A stretch of 5,879 bases of DNA, from NCBI GenBank assembly GCA_964385045.1, contig CAYLNM010000215.1:1-5879 (forward strand). Reading direction: 5' to 3'. A program made the translations under genes and the position numbers. Each line of letters opens with the position of its first letter. Position 1 is the stretch's first letter. A model generated the notes under the pieces. That model saw only the letters and a program-made list of their open reading frames with translations. It did not search any database and had not been told where the DNA came from. Below, one piece after another: positions 1-5,760 of the stretch. This DNA comes from CAYLNM01 sp964385045 (GTDB lineage: Bacteria > Planctomycetota > Phycisphaerae > Phycisphaerales > SM1A02).

Positions 1-1441
1 CGCCGCCACCCCGACCGCCGCCGCCACCACCGGTCTGCTCACCCTGGCCGAGGGCCGAGTCGAGGTCGAAGTCCGGGGCATTGTCGAAGTACGGCACCTC
101 GAAGATGAGGTCGCGGATGTCGTACACCGCGAGCGGGGTGAACCGCCGGAGCGACTCGTTGCTGCCGACGGTCAGGATGCCGTCACGGATCGCGTACCGC
201 GGGCGGGTGTCCTCGTCGCCGAGCTGCTCGAGCACGCGCTCGAGGGCGATCTCCATCGGCACCTCGCCGATCTGGAGGGAGACCTCCTCGGTCTCGTCGA
301 TGCCGCTGTCGAGGTCGAGGGCCCGCCAGTCGACGTAGATGTCGAGGCCGGAGACGGTCTCCATGTAGGTCAGGACCGAGTCGAAGCTGTTGCCCTCGAA
401 GTTCACGGGGACGCTGGTCGTCCGCATCGTCTGGAGGACGGCGCGGTTGGCCGGCGTGTCGCGGAAGCCGGTCTCGTTGAACCGGCGGAGGCTCAGCTCC
501 TCCCAGTCGTCCGGGTACTGCATGACCTCGGACAGACCACGGCGGCCGGGGCCGCTGATGTTTCGGCGCGGGAGGATCTGTCGATCCTCCATCATCACGC
601 TGTTGTCGAGGTAGCTCCTCTCCTTGGCGCGGTTGTAGCCGGCCGCGCGGCGATAGAGCATCGACGTCTCGAGGACGTCGCGGAGCACCTGGGCGGAGGG
701 GTTGCGCTCGTCGAGGAAGAGGATCTCGTCGATGACCGCGAGCGCCTCCTCGTACTTCTGCTCGAGCTGCAGCTGGCGGACGCGGACGAGCCGCTCGTTG
801 ATCTGCGTGCGGATCCGCTCCTGCTCGCGGATCGCCGCCTCCTGCTGGGCGGTGCGGGCCTCGTCCCGGGCCTGCTGGATCCGGACGAGCTCGGCCTGCT
901 CGCGGGCCTCGGCGATGCGAGCGATCAGCGTGTCGGCCTCGGCGAGTCGATCGGCGAGCTCCGACTGGCTGAAGAGGTCCCGGGCCTCCTGGAGGCGAAC
1001 CTTGGCCTGCAGGGCCAGGGTCTGGGCCTCTCGGAACTGATCGCGGCCGAGGGCCTCCTCGGCCCGGCCGATCGCGTCGTCGAACTCCACCCGCACCTGC
1101 TGGCGGAGGACGTCGCGATCCGTCGGCTCGTCGCCCGGCTCCAGGATCGGCCCCTGGTTGAGCAGCTGCTGGGCCACCGTGAGGCCCTCCTGGGCCTCGA
1201 CGTTGTCGGGATCGATCTCGAGCGCCTGCGAGTACGCGCGGACGGCCGCCGAGTAGCGGGCACTCTCCAGGTGGCCGCGGGCCTCGGCGAGCACCGCCTC
1301 GATGTCCCGGTCGGCCGACTGGGCCATGGCGGGCGTGGCGGTGAGGAGCGTGGTGGTCGCGGTGGCGACGCCCAGGACACCCGTCAGGGCGACCGTCCCC
1401 AGGCGTCGTTCGGGGAACCTCTTCACGATGAATCTCTCCAT
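1..1441 (-). CDS. Exported TPR/coiled-coil protein with secretin-type N-domain (3' end outside window)
   Basis: This frame stays open from the ATG at 1441-1439 to the window edge, giving 480 codons and no stop, so the gene is cut at its C-terminus. Seen: a basic start (KRFPERR), a hydrophobic stretch at about residues 15-38 and a signal-peptidase-I-like site AMA|QSA at 40/41, so the protein is probably exported. A TPR-like unit follows at about 51-83 (ARYSAAVRAYSQALEIDPDN), then a long charged helical, probably coiled-coil part at about 115-215, and a second TPR-like unit at about 219-258. Residues 344-430 look like a secretin/STN N-domain (VPVNFEGNSFDSVL, then ALERVLEQLG and YAIRDGILTVGS). 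They are followed by VYDIRDLI and a Gly-rich run at the edge. The YDIRDL element after an STN-like domain is familiar from planctomycete proteins annotated as type II/III secretion system proteins (recollection, not a search). A C-terminal secretin beta-domain is expected but not visible. The start could instead be GTG at 1426. Gene real: very likely; secretin relationship: moderate. Confidence 0.85.
   Translation of the reverse strand, partial: MERFIVKRFPERRLGTVALTGVLGVATATTTLLTATPAMAQSADRDIEAVLAEARGHLESARYSAAVRAYSQALEIDPDNVEAQEGLTVAQQLLNQGPILEPGDEPTDRDVLRQQVRVEFDDAIGRAEEALGRDQFREAQTLALQAKVRLQEARDLFSQSELADRLAEADTLIARIAEAREQAELVRIQQARDEARTAQQEAAIREQERIRTQINERLVRVRQLQLEQKYEEALAVIDEILFLDERNPSAQVLRDVLETSMLYRRAAGYNRAKERSYLDNSVMMEDRQILPRRNISGPGRRGLSEVMQYPDDWEELSLRRFNETGFRDTPANRAVLQTMRTTSVPVNFEGNSFDSVLTYMETVSGLDIYVDWRALDLDSGIDETEEVSLQIGEVPMEIALERVLEQLGDEDTRPRYAIRDGILTVGSNESLRRFTPLAVYDIRDLIFEVPYFDNAPDFDLDSALGQGEQTGGGGGGRGGG
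1434..1439 (-). promoter_or_regulatory. Shine-Dalgarno-like GGAGAG inside the first codons, favouring a GTG start at 1426
   Basis: On the minus strand GGAGAG (1439-1434) is followed by seven bases and then GTG (1426-1424), an ideal ribosome-binding geometry. The ATG at 1441 that opens the frame has only GC-rich DNA upstream and no such site. Starting at GTG gives MKRFPERR..., a cleaner signal-peptide n-region, and shortens the protein by five residues. The other genes in this window lack clear SD sites, so the ATG cannot be excluded. Confidence 0.4.
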
Positions 1442-1538
1442 CCGGCGCGGCCGGGCGCTGGCCTTGCGCGGGGGCAGGTCGAGCTGATCGCGACCGCGGA
1501 AAGGAAGGGCCTTCCCGGGGGCCGGGCGCGAGTTCGGC

Positions 1539-1567
1539 AGGCTACCGACCGGCTTACCGGGTCGCAA
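1539..1567 (-). promoter_or_regulatory. Candidate sigma-70-type promoter for the exported secretin-like gene
   Basis: On the minus strand TTGCGA (1567-1562) is separated by exactly 17 bases from TAGCCT (1544-1539). Both hexamers match four of six consensus positions, including the TTG of the -35 and the TA and final T of the -10. Transcription would begin near 1532, leaving a 5' leader of about 90 bases. The match stands out in such GC-rich DNA, but it is sequence inspection only. Confidence 0.35.
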
Positions 1568-1730
1568 GCGCTGCGCATCCGGGAGGTCACGGGCGGGTCA
1601 CGAGCCGGCAAGGCGTTCGCAGGCCGCCGAAACCCGGTTCCGAGGCATGGCGATCTCGGACCAGACGGCGCGGACGGCCGGGGATGCCCCGTGGGGCGGG
1701 GCTCGCCGGGCCGAGGGCCGCCGGGACGGG

Positions 1731-1760
1731 CGGCACGGGGCGGCACGGGGCGGCACGGGG
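1731..1760 (+). repeat. Three exact tandem copies of the decamer CGGCACGGGG
   Basis: CGGCACGGGG occupies 1731-1740, 1741-1750 and 1751-1760 without a mismatch and is followed by CGGGCGGCAC, which keeps part of the unit. The plus strand therefore carries GGGG tracts six bases apart plus a GGG at 1762-1764, which satisfies the usual G-quadruplex pattern of four G-runs with loops of 1-7. The plus strand is the template strand for the flanking genes. No function can be read from it. Confidence 0.85.
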
Positions 1761-1869
1761 CGGGCGGCACCTGCCGGCCCGCGGGCGGCGGGGCCGGAAT
1801 CATCCTCCACCTGGCGTTCGACGGGCGGCTCGCGGCCGGGACCGCCGATCGCGGCCGGCCGACCGGGGA

Positions 1870-1884
1870 GACCTCCGCGAGGTC
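1870..1884. other. Perfect 6-bp hairpin in the carA downstream gap
   Basis: GACCTC (1870-1875), loop CGC, GAGGTC (1879-1884). It lies about 175 bases beyond the carA stop and has no T-run on either side. It could be part of a transcript structure or a protein site, or be chance in GC-rich DNA. Confidence 0.25.
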
Positions 1885-2057
1885 ACGAGGACTGCCGGTC
1901 GGGACGTCGGGGACGGTCGGCGCCGCCTCCGGCCCGCGCCGACGAACGGCCCCACGCTCCCCCGTCGGGACGGCGCGGAGCGACCCGGGCCGGGTGCGGC
2001 GGCTCGGTGGCCGGCGGCCGGCGGAGCGATCGAAGGGCCGCGGGGCGACCCGGCGCC

Positions 2058-3293
2058 TCAGCCGCCGATCGGCGCGGGCTTCGCCGCCTCCTCGGCCGCG
2101 ACGTCCATCGCCCGGAGGGCGTCCATCGGCGACTCGCCGCGGCGGGCGGCCCGCATCGCGCTCACGAACGTGTCGAACAGGTACGACGAGTCGTGGGGGC
2201 CGGGCGAGGCCTCGGGGTGGTACTGCACGCTGAAGATGGGCTTCTCGCGGTGGCGGAAGCCGGCCACGGTCCCGTCGTTGAGGTGCAGGTGGGTGATCTC
2301 GGCCCCGAGGGCCTCCATCGACTCGGCGTCGACGCAGAAGCCGTGGTTCTGGCTCGTGATCTCGACCCGTCCGGTGAGGACGTTCCGCACCGGCTGATTG
2401 GTGCCGCGGTGGCCGAACGGCAGCTTCCAGGTGCGGGCGCCGAGGGCGAGGGCGAGCAGCTGGTGGCCGAGGCAGATGCCGAAGGTCGGCACCTCGCCCA
2501 TCACCTCGCCGATGACGGCCGTCGTCTCCTCCACCGCCGCCGGATCGCCCGGGCCGTTGGAGAGGAAGAGGCCGTCGGGCTCGGTGGCTCGGATGTCCTC
2601 GGCCGTGGCGTCGTGGGGCAGGATCATCACCTCGCAGCCCCGCTGGACGAGGTGGCGGTAGATCGTCCGCTTGGCTCCGCAGTCCAGGGCGGCCACGCGG
2701 AGCGGCGGCTCACCGTCCGGGCCGCCGTGCGTGGCGGGCCACCAGCCGCAGAGATCCTCGCTCCAGGCCTCGGCCCGCTCGGCCGAGGCGGTGGCCGCGA
2801 GGTTCTGGCCGGCCATCGACGGGGACGAGCGGCAGGCGGCGAGCAGGTCGGCGTCGCTCGGAGCGGGATCGGTCGAGACGACGCACCGCATGGCCCCCTC
2901 GGCGCGGATGCGGCGGACGATGGCGCGGGTGTCGATGCCGGAGATGCCGGGGACGCCCGCGCCGGCGAGCCACGCGTCGAGGCTGCCGGTGGAGCGGAAG
3001 TTCGAGTCGACCCGCGCCAGGTCACGGACCACGAAGGCGGCGACCTGCGGCCGCGTCGACTCCGTGTCGTCGTCGTTGACGCCGTAGTTCCCGATCTGGG
3101 TCGTCGTCATCAGGAGGATCTGCCCCGAGTAGCTCGGGTCGGTGAGGGCCTCCTGATAGCCCGAGAGGGCCGTGTTGAACACGATCTCCCCGGCCACGGT
3201 GACTCCGCGGGCGCCGAAGGCGTGGCCGCGGGCGAGCGTCCCGTCCTCGAGGACGAGGCGGGCGGGAGCGACGTCGTGGTCGTTGGCTGGCAT
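2058..3293 (-). CDS. carA: Carbamoyl-phosphate synthase small (glutaminase) subunit CarA
   Basis: CarA hydrolyses glutamine and channels ammonia to CarB, which makes carbamoyl phosphate from bicarbonate and ATP for arginine and pyrimidine synthesis in the cytoplasm. The N-terminal CPSase small-chain domain spans about residues 11-155, with the hallmarks FNTALSGYQEALTDPSYSGQI (about 39-59, quoted in parts: TALSGYQE, DPSYSGQI), IGNYGVN and SGIDTRAIVRRIR. The class I glutamine amidotransferase domain spans about 198-380. It shows LSNGPGDP, nucleophile Cys274 in FGICLGHQ, and His359/Glu361 in QYHPEA, so the catalytic triad is complete. The start ATG at 3293 puts ARLVLEDGT at residue 11, as usual in the family; the open frame upstream is Arg/Pro-rich and unlike CarA. 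At 411 residues it is somewhat longer than the usual 360-390, mostly through a C-terminal tail (about 383-411) rich in Ala, Arg and Glu. No SD is visible. carB is not in the window, and the gene appears to have its own promoter. Confidence 0.97.
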   Translation of the reverse strand: MPANDHDVAPARLVLEDGTLARGHAFGARGVTVAGEIVFNTALSGYQEALTDPSYSGQILLMTTTQIGNYGVNDDDTESTRPQVAAFVVRDLARVDSNFRSTGSLDAWLAGAGVPGISGIDTRAIVRRIRAEGAMRCVVSTDPAPSDADLLAACRSSPSMAGQNLAATASAERAEAWSEDLCGWWPATHGGPDGEPPLRVAALDCGAKRTIYRHLVQRGCEVMILPHDATAEDIRATEPDGLFLSNGPGDPAAVEETTAVIGEVMGEVPTFGICLGHQLLALALGARTWKLPFGHRGTNQPVRNVLTGRVEITSQNHGFCVDAESMEALGAEITHLHLNDGTVAGFRHREKPIFSVQYHPEASPGPHDSSYLFDTFVSAMRAARRGESPMDALRAMDVAAEEAAKPAPIGG

Positions 3294-3301
3294 CAAGAGG
3301 G

Positions 3302-3330
3302 ATGATGGCGGGGGTGCGGGGGCCGGGCAA
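3302..3330 (-). promoter_or_regulatory. Candidate carA promoter, nearly leaderless
   Basis: On the minus strand TTGCCC (3330-3325) is followed by 17 bases and CATCAT (3307-3302), each with four of six consensus matches. The -10 element ends eight bases before the carA ATG (3293), so transcription should start within a few bases of the start codon. This agrees with the lack of an SD site ahead of carA. Confidence 0.45.
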
Positions 3331-3331
3331 C

Positions 3332-3354
3332 CCGTGAGCCGTCCCGAATCACGG
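3332..3354. promoter_or_regulatory. Palindrome CCGTGA-N11-TCACGG next to the carA -35
   Basis: Perfect 6-bp arms at 3332-3337 and 3349-3354 are separated by 11 bases, and the palindrome ends one base from the -35 hexamer (3325-3330). The position and dyad symmetry suit an operator or activator site, with half-sites about 17 bp centre to centre. It could equally be a small hairpin behind the upstream operon. The regulator cannot be named; the arms do not resemble an ArgR box. Confidence 0.35.
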
Positions 3355-3408
3355 AGTGGTCCCGGCCGGCCACGCCACGGGGCGCGGTGACGCGCGGGCG
3401 GGGTGCGT

Positions 3409-3431
3409 TGCGCCGTGCGCATCTCGGCGCA
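3409..3431 (-). terminator. Weak hairpin 10 bases after the DUF2007-like gene
   Basis: TGCGCC (3431-3426 on the minus strand) pairs with GGCGCA (3414-3409) across an 11-base loop, just after the TGA at 3442. There is no U-run after it, so it is at best a 3'-end structure or part of a factor-dependent stop. It is the only candidate I can offer for the end of the two-gene unit. Confidence 0.2.
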
Positions 3432-3441
3432 TCGGCCCCGG

Positions 3442-4203
3442 TCAGGGGCCGACGAGCAGCGTCAGGATGGCGCCGACGACGGTCAGCAGGATCAGCCCCG
3501 CCGCCACGACGAGGCCGACGCGGGCGAGGATCGGCATGGGGCGCGGGCGGTGGCGGGCCTCGGGGTCGGGGGCGGGGGCGGGGGCGGGAGCGGACGCCCG
3601 GGCGCTGCGGTCCCAGGTGGAGGTGGAGGTGGAGGTGGAGGTGGAGGCGGCCGGCCCACCGCGGCTCGTGGCGTCCTCGGCATCGCGGGCGTCCTCGTCG
3701 CGTGGGGCGTCGAGGCCCGCCCCGTCGCCGAAGGCCCCCGCGGCCTCCGCCGCGCGCCAGTCCTGCTCGGTCGGCGGCGGCTCGTCGAGCACCTCCATCG
3801 CCTCGGCCCGCCGGGCGGCGGGAACGAGCACCACGGCGCGGCGGCGGGCCCGGTCTCCGCGGCCGCCGGCGTGGCGGTCCGTGCCGCCGGGACGGGCGGG
3901 TCCGTCCGGCTCGGCGATCCGGGCGGGGATGCCGGCGGCGTCGAGGCGGACGACGTCGAGCTCCGCCGCGAACCGGTCGTCGCGGGTGCGTACCGGCACC
4001 GGCTCGTCGTCCGCGAGGCGGAGGGCGTCGTCCGGATCGCCGGCGTCGTGGGACGCGGGCACCGGGGGCTCGGGGCGGCCGGACGCACCGGCGGGCCCGC
4101 CCGCACCGGCATCGGCGTCGCCCGGACGTCGGGGCGGCGGTGCGTCGCCGGGCGGCGACGGCGGCGAGGACTCGGGCGAGGGCGGCGTGGGGTCGCCGCT
4201 CAT
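3442..4203 (-). CDS. Tail-anchored protein with DUF2007-like domain and low-complexity linker
   Basis: A 253-residue protein. Seen, in order: a disordered Pro/Ser/Gly/Asp-rich N-terminus (about 1-60); a domain at about 67-142 with PVPVRTRDDRFAAELDVV, then LDAAGIPARI, then RAVVLVPAARRAEAMEVLDE; and an acidic Ala-rich stretch. The linker follows, with five Ser-Thr dipeptides (188-196 region) and an Ala-Pro run (about 204-212). A single hydrophobic helix (about 224-251, PILARVGLVVAAGLILLTVV) ends at VGP. The domain resembles DUF2007 (PF09413, putative signal-transducing protein): a displaced strand, a helix, GIPA, and a V-V-P...A..VL ending. This is from memory of the family. With no signal peptide and a helix at the very C-terminus, a cytoplasmic domain anchored in the inner membrane is inferred. 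It starts at the ATG of an ATGA overlap with the upstream gene, so the two are probably translationally coupled. The frame stays open far upstream, but that part is Arg/Pro-rich noise. Confidence 0.75.
   Translation of the reverse strand: MSGDPTPPSPESSPPSPPGDAPPPRRPGDADAGAGGPAGASGRPEPPVPASHDAGDPDDALRLADDEPVPVRTRDDRFAAELDVVRLDAAGIPARIAEPDGPARPGGTDRHAGGRGDRARRRAVVLVPAARRAEAMEVLDEPPPTEQDWRAAEAAGAFGDGAGLDAPRDEDARDAEDATSRGGPAASTSTSTSTSTWDRSARASAPAPAPAPDPEARHRPRPMPILARVGLVVAAGLILLTVVGAILTLLVGP
3562..3588 (+). other. Strong potential G-quadruplex inside the DUF2007-like gene
   Basis: The plus (template) strand carries G-runs of 4, 5, 5, 5 and 3 bases at 3562-3565, 3568-3572, 3574-3578, 3580-3584 and 3586-3588, with loops of only one or two bases. 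On the coding strand this reads as an Ala-Pro repeat. Short loops and five runs make it one of the strongest G-quadruplex-forming patterns one could expect from sequence alone. Folding is not proven. Confidence 0.6.
3615..3650 (+). repeat. Hexanucleotide microsatellite (AGGTGG)5 plus one variant copy
   Basis: AGGTGG is repeated exactly five times from 3615 to 3644 and followed by the variant AGGCGG (3645-3650). On the coding strand it encodes alternating Ser and Thr in the linker before the membrane helix. Because the unit is six bases, gain or loss of copies changes linker length but keeps the frame. Confidence 0.9.
4200..4203 (-). other. ATGA stop-start overlap joining two genes
   Basis: On the minus strand the ATG of the DUF2007-like gene (4203-4201) shares bases with the TGA of the upstream gene (4202-4200). 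No SD precedes this ATG, so ribosomes ending the first gene probably re-initiate here. This supports one operon and co-production of the two proteins. Confidence 0.8.
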
Positions 4204-5717
4204 CCGCGGCGGCCGCGGGCGTCGTCGTGCGTCCGGGAGGCGTCCGGCCGCGGCGCATCGTCGTGGTCGCGGGCATCGGCCGCGTCGGCGTCCGCGCGGC
4301 CGTGCTCGCGCCGGGGCTCGCCGTGGGCTGCGTCCGCGTGGCCCCCCGCGTCGTCGGCGTTCTCGGCTCCGTCCTCCCGGTGCTCGGCCCGAAGGCGGTC
4401 GACCGCACGCCACATGCCGGGCACGTCGCCGGGGCCGAAGGAGCCGTAGCGGGTGACGACGAGCCAGTCGGCGACCCGCTCGGGCTCGATCACGACGCGG
4501 TCGCCGGGGGCGAGGCCGACGTCGTGCACCGGCTCGTTGACGAGCTCGGCCTCCACCCCGTCGTCGACGAGGCCTCGAAGGCGGAACCAGACGTGCTCGT
4601 GGTTGAGATCGGGGCGACCGGCGACCGCGTAGCCCGCCTTGAGGCCGAAGACCGCCGGCGGATGCTCGTCGTCGAGGACGCCGGACTTCCGCATCGCGGC
4701 CCAGGCGGTGGCGAACTGATCCCACCCCGCCCGGGCGAGGTCCGACTGGCGGCGGGTGGCCCGCTCGGTCCAGTAGAGCCCGCAGGCCTCGTCGGCCCCG
4801 AGGCGGTGGATGACCCGCTCGGGCCGCAGACGGGCGAGGTCCGGCCCCTCGCTGCCCTCGCCCACGTCGCAGACCACCGCCGACGGGGGCTCGCCCGCTT
4901 CGGGGCGGTCCGCGGGCCCGCCGACCACGGCACCGTCGACGTCCTCCTCGATCATCCCCCACGGCACCAGCGCGACCGACAGGTCGTGACCGATCGGCCA
5001 CGGCGTGCCGGGATCCGGCGGCTCGGCCTCGAAGAGCATCGCCGCCATCCCGCTGAGCACCTGGGCTGCGGCCTCGGTGTCCGAGCCGGGCACGTCGAGC
5101 ATCTCGAGCTCGGGCCGGCCGCAGCGGGCGAGGCCACGGGTGCGGAGCCAGCTCGGCAGCCCGCCGTCGTCGTCGCGGCGGCGGGCCTCGACCACCCAGA
5201 GGACGTCGGCGGGCGGCTCCACGGAGGCCTGCTCGAACATCGCCTCGAGCCCCTCGCGGCTGGTCCAGCGGCTGGTGGTCACGTCGAGGACGGCCGGGGC
5301 GTCGGGCAGGGCCCGCAGCATCAGCCGCATGAGCCCGGTGTAGTCGCGGAGCGGGTCGGACTCCTCGAGCACGCCCTCGATCCCGACCACCCACGGGCAG
5401 TGGACGCCGCCGGTGACGGCGAGCTCGGCCTCGCCGAGCGGTCGGGCAGCCTCGGTCCACACCGCGAGCGGGCGCTCGAAGCCGGGGACGCGGATGATCG
5501 CGGCCCACTCGAACTCCGGTGAGCGGTCGCCGACGTCGTCGAGCACCTCGACGGACTCCCCCGCCACCGACGCGAAGGCGGTCAGCACCTCCATGCGGCT
5601 GGGCACCGCCTCGTCCGGCCAGAGCGCGACGAGATTGGTGGGCTCGGGGTCGTCCAGCACCCAGGCGGCGTGCCGGGGGCGTTCGTCCTCGAAGGGATGC
5701 TGCGGGTCACCCGTCAT
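4200..5717 (-). CDS. DUF4026/DUF2314-type protein of unknown function
   Basis: A 505-residue protein with no signal peptide or membrane helix, so probably cytoplasmic. The N-terminal part (about 25-270) looks like DUF4026. It includes AVLDVTTSRWTS (142-153), PPADVLWVVEA (168-178) and WLRTRGLARCGRPELEMLDV (190-209), the last being the element I most associate with that family. The C-terminal part (about 330-428) looks like DUF2314: HVWFRLRGL, then VNEPVHDVGLAPGDRVVIEPERVADWLVV split around 393-421 with GDRV and the VADW motif. Family names are from memory; the biochemical role is unknown. Residues from about 443 form an Asp/Ala/Arg tail with six His, which is low complexity and probably disordered. 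The start is well fixed: an in-frame TAG (5729-5727) lies 9 bases before the ATG. It overlaps the next gene by four bases, and its own promoter seems to place transcription at the ATG. Confidence 0.8.
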   Translation of the reverse strand: MTGDPQHPFEDERPRHAAWVLDDPEPTNLVALWPDEAVPSRMEVLTAFASVAGESVEVLDDVGDRSPEFEWAAIIRVPGFERPLAVWTEAARPLGEAELAVTGGVHCPWVVGIEGVLEESDPLRDYTGLMRLMLRALPDAPAVLDVTTSRWTSREGLEAMFEQASVEPPADVLWVVEARRRDDDGGLPSWLRTRGLARCGRPELEMLDVPGSDTEAAAQVLSGMAAMLFEAEPPDPGTPWPIGHDLSVALVPWGMIEEDVDGAVVGGPADRPEAGEPPSAVVCDVGEGSEGPDLARLRPERVIHRLGADEACGLYWTERATRRQSDLARAGWDQFATAWAAMRKSGVLDDEHPPAVFGLKAGYAVAGRPDLNHEHVWFRLRGLVDDGVEAELVNEPVHDVGLAPGDRVVIEPERVADWLVVTRYGSFGPGDVPGMWRAVDRLRAEHREDGAENADDAGGHADAAHGEPRREHGRADADAADARDHDDAPRPDASRTHDDARGRRG

Positions 5718-5723
5718 ACGGCG

Positions 5724-5729
5724 AGTCTA
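5724..5729 (-). promoter_or_regulatory. -10-like TAGACT placed for a leaderless mRNA
   Basis: TAGACT (minus strand, 5729-5724) fits TAnnnT and is followed by six bases, CGCCGT, before the ATG at 5717. A transcript started by this element would begin at or next to the A of the ATG. No good -35 is seen at 17-18 bases upstream and no SD precedes the gene, both common for leaderless starts. Confidence 0.45.
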
Positions 5730-5760
5730 GACCGACGGCGGGAAGACCATCCGGGGAGCG

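Larger units (their letters stand above)
1442..2057. other. 616-base intergenic region between carA and the secretin-like gene
   Basis: I see no convincing gene on either strand. The open frames here translate into Arg/Pro/Gly/Ala-rich sequence without domains, as expected of random GC-rich DNA. The region holds the 1539-1567 promoter candidate, two CGTGACC direct repeats (minus strand, 1602-1585), a triple decamer repeat (1731-1760), and small perfect hairpins. These are 1503-1515 (6-bp arms, one central base), 1870-1884 (GACCTC, 3-base loop, GAGGTC) and 1983-1995 (ACCCGG, one base, CCGGGT). None is followed by a T-run, so an intrinsic carA terminator cannot be assigned. It is unusually long for a same-strand gene gap. 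Confidence 0.6.

Noticed and set aside
81..1040. Short plus-strand open frames (81-338, 390-614, 702-1040)
   Set aside because: All are antisense shadows of the secretin-like gene; Ser/Arg-rich with no family features.
925..1380. Minus-strand open frame of 151 codons
   Set aside because: Out-of-frame shadow of the exported protein gene, whose own frame gives a signal peptide, TPR and STN-like motifs.
1423..1803. Minus-strand open frame of 126 codons in the carA downstream gap
   Set aside because: Pro/Arg/Ala low-complexity translation, overlaps the start of the secretin-like gene in another frame, and has no ribosome-binding site or known motif.
2000..2057. Intrinsic terminator right after carA
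   Set aside because: Only short GC hairpins with 4-6 bp arms and no T-run on the minus strand; not distinguishable from background.
1647..3305. Long plus-strand open frame (552 codons) antisense to carA
   Set aside because: Its right half is the complement of carA and its left half crosses a non-coding gap; the translation is Arg/Gly/Ala-rich without domains. Long antisense frames are expected at this G+C.
4204..5508. Upstream extension of the DUF2007-like frame inside the DUF4026-type gene
   Set aside because: The frame is open but gives Arg/Pro/Gly-rich noise. The ATGA junction at 4200-4203 gives a natural start, and no slippery site for a programmed frameshift was seen.
3387..5522. Very long plus-strand open frame (711 codons)
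   Set aside because: It is the mirror of the two minus-strand DUF genes; the translation is low-complexity Arg/Gly. The minus-strand products show recognisable domain motifs instead.
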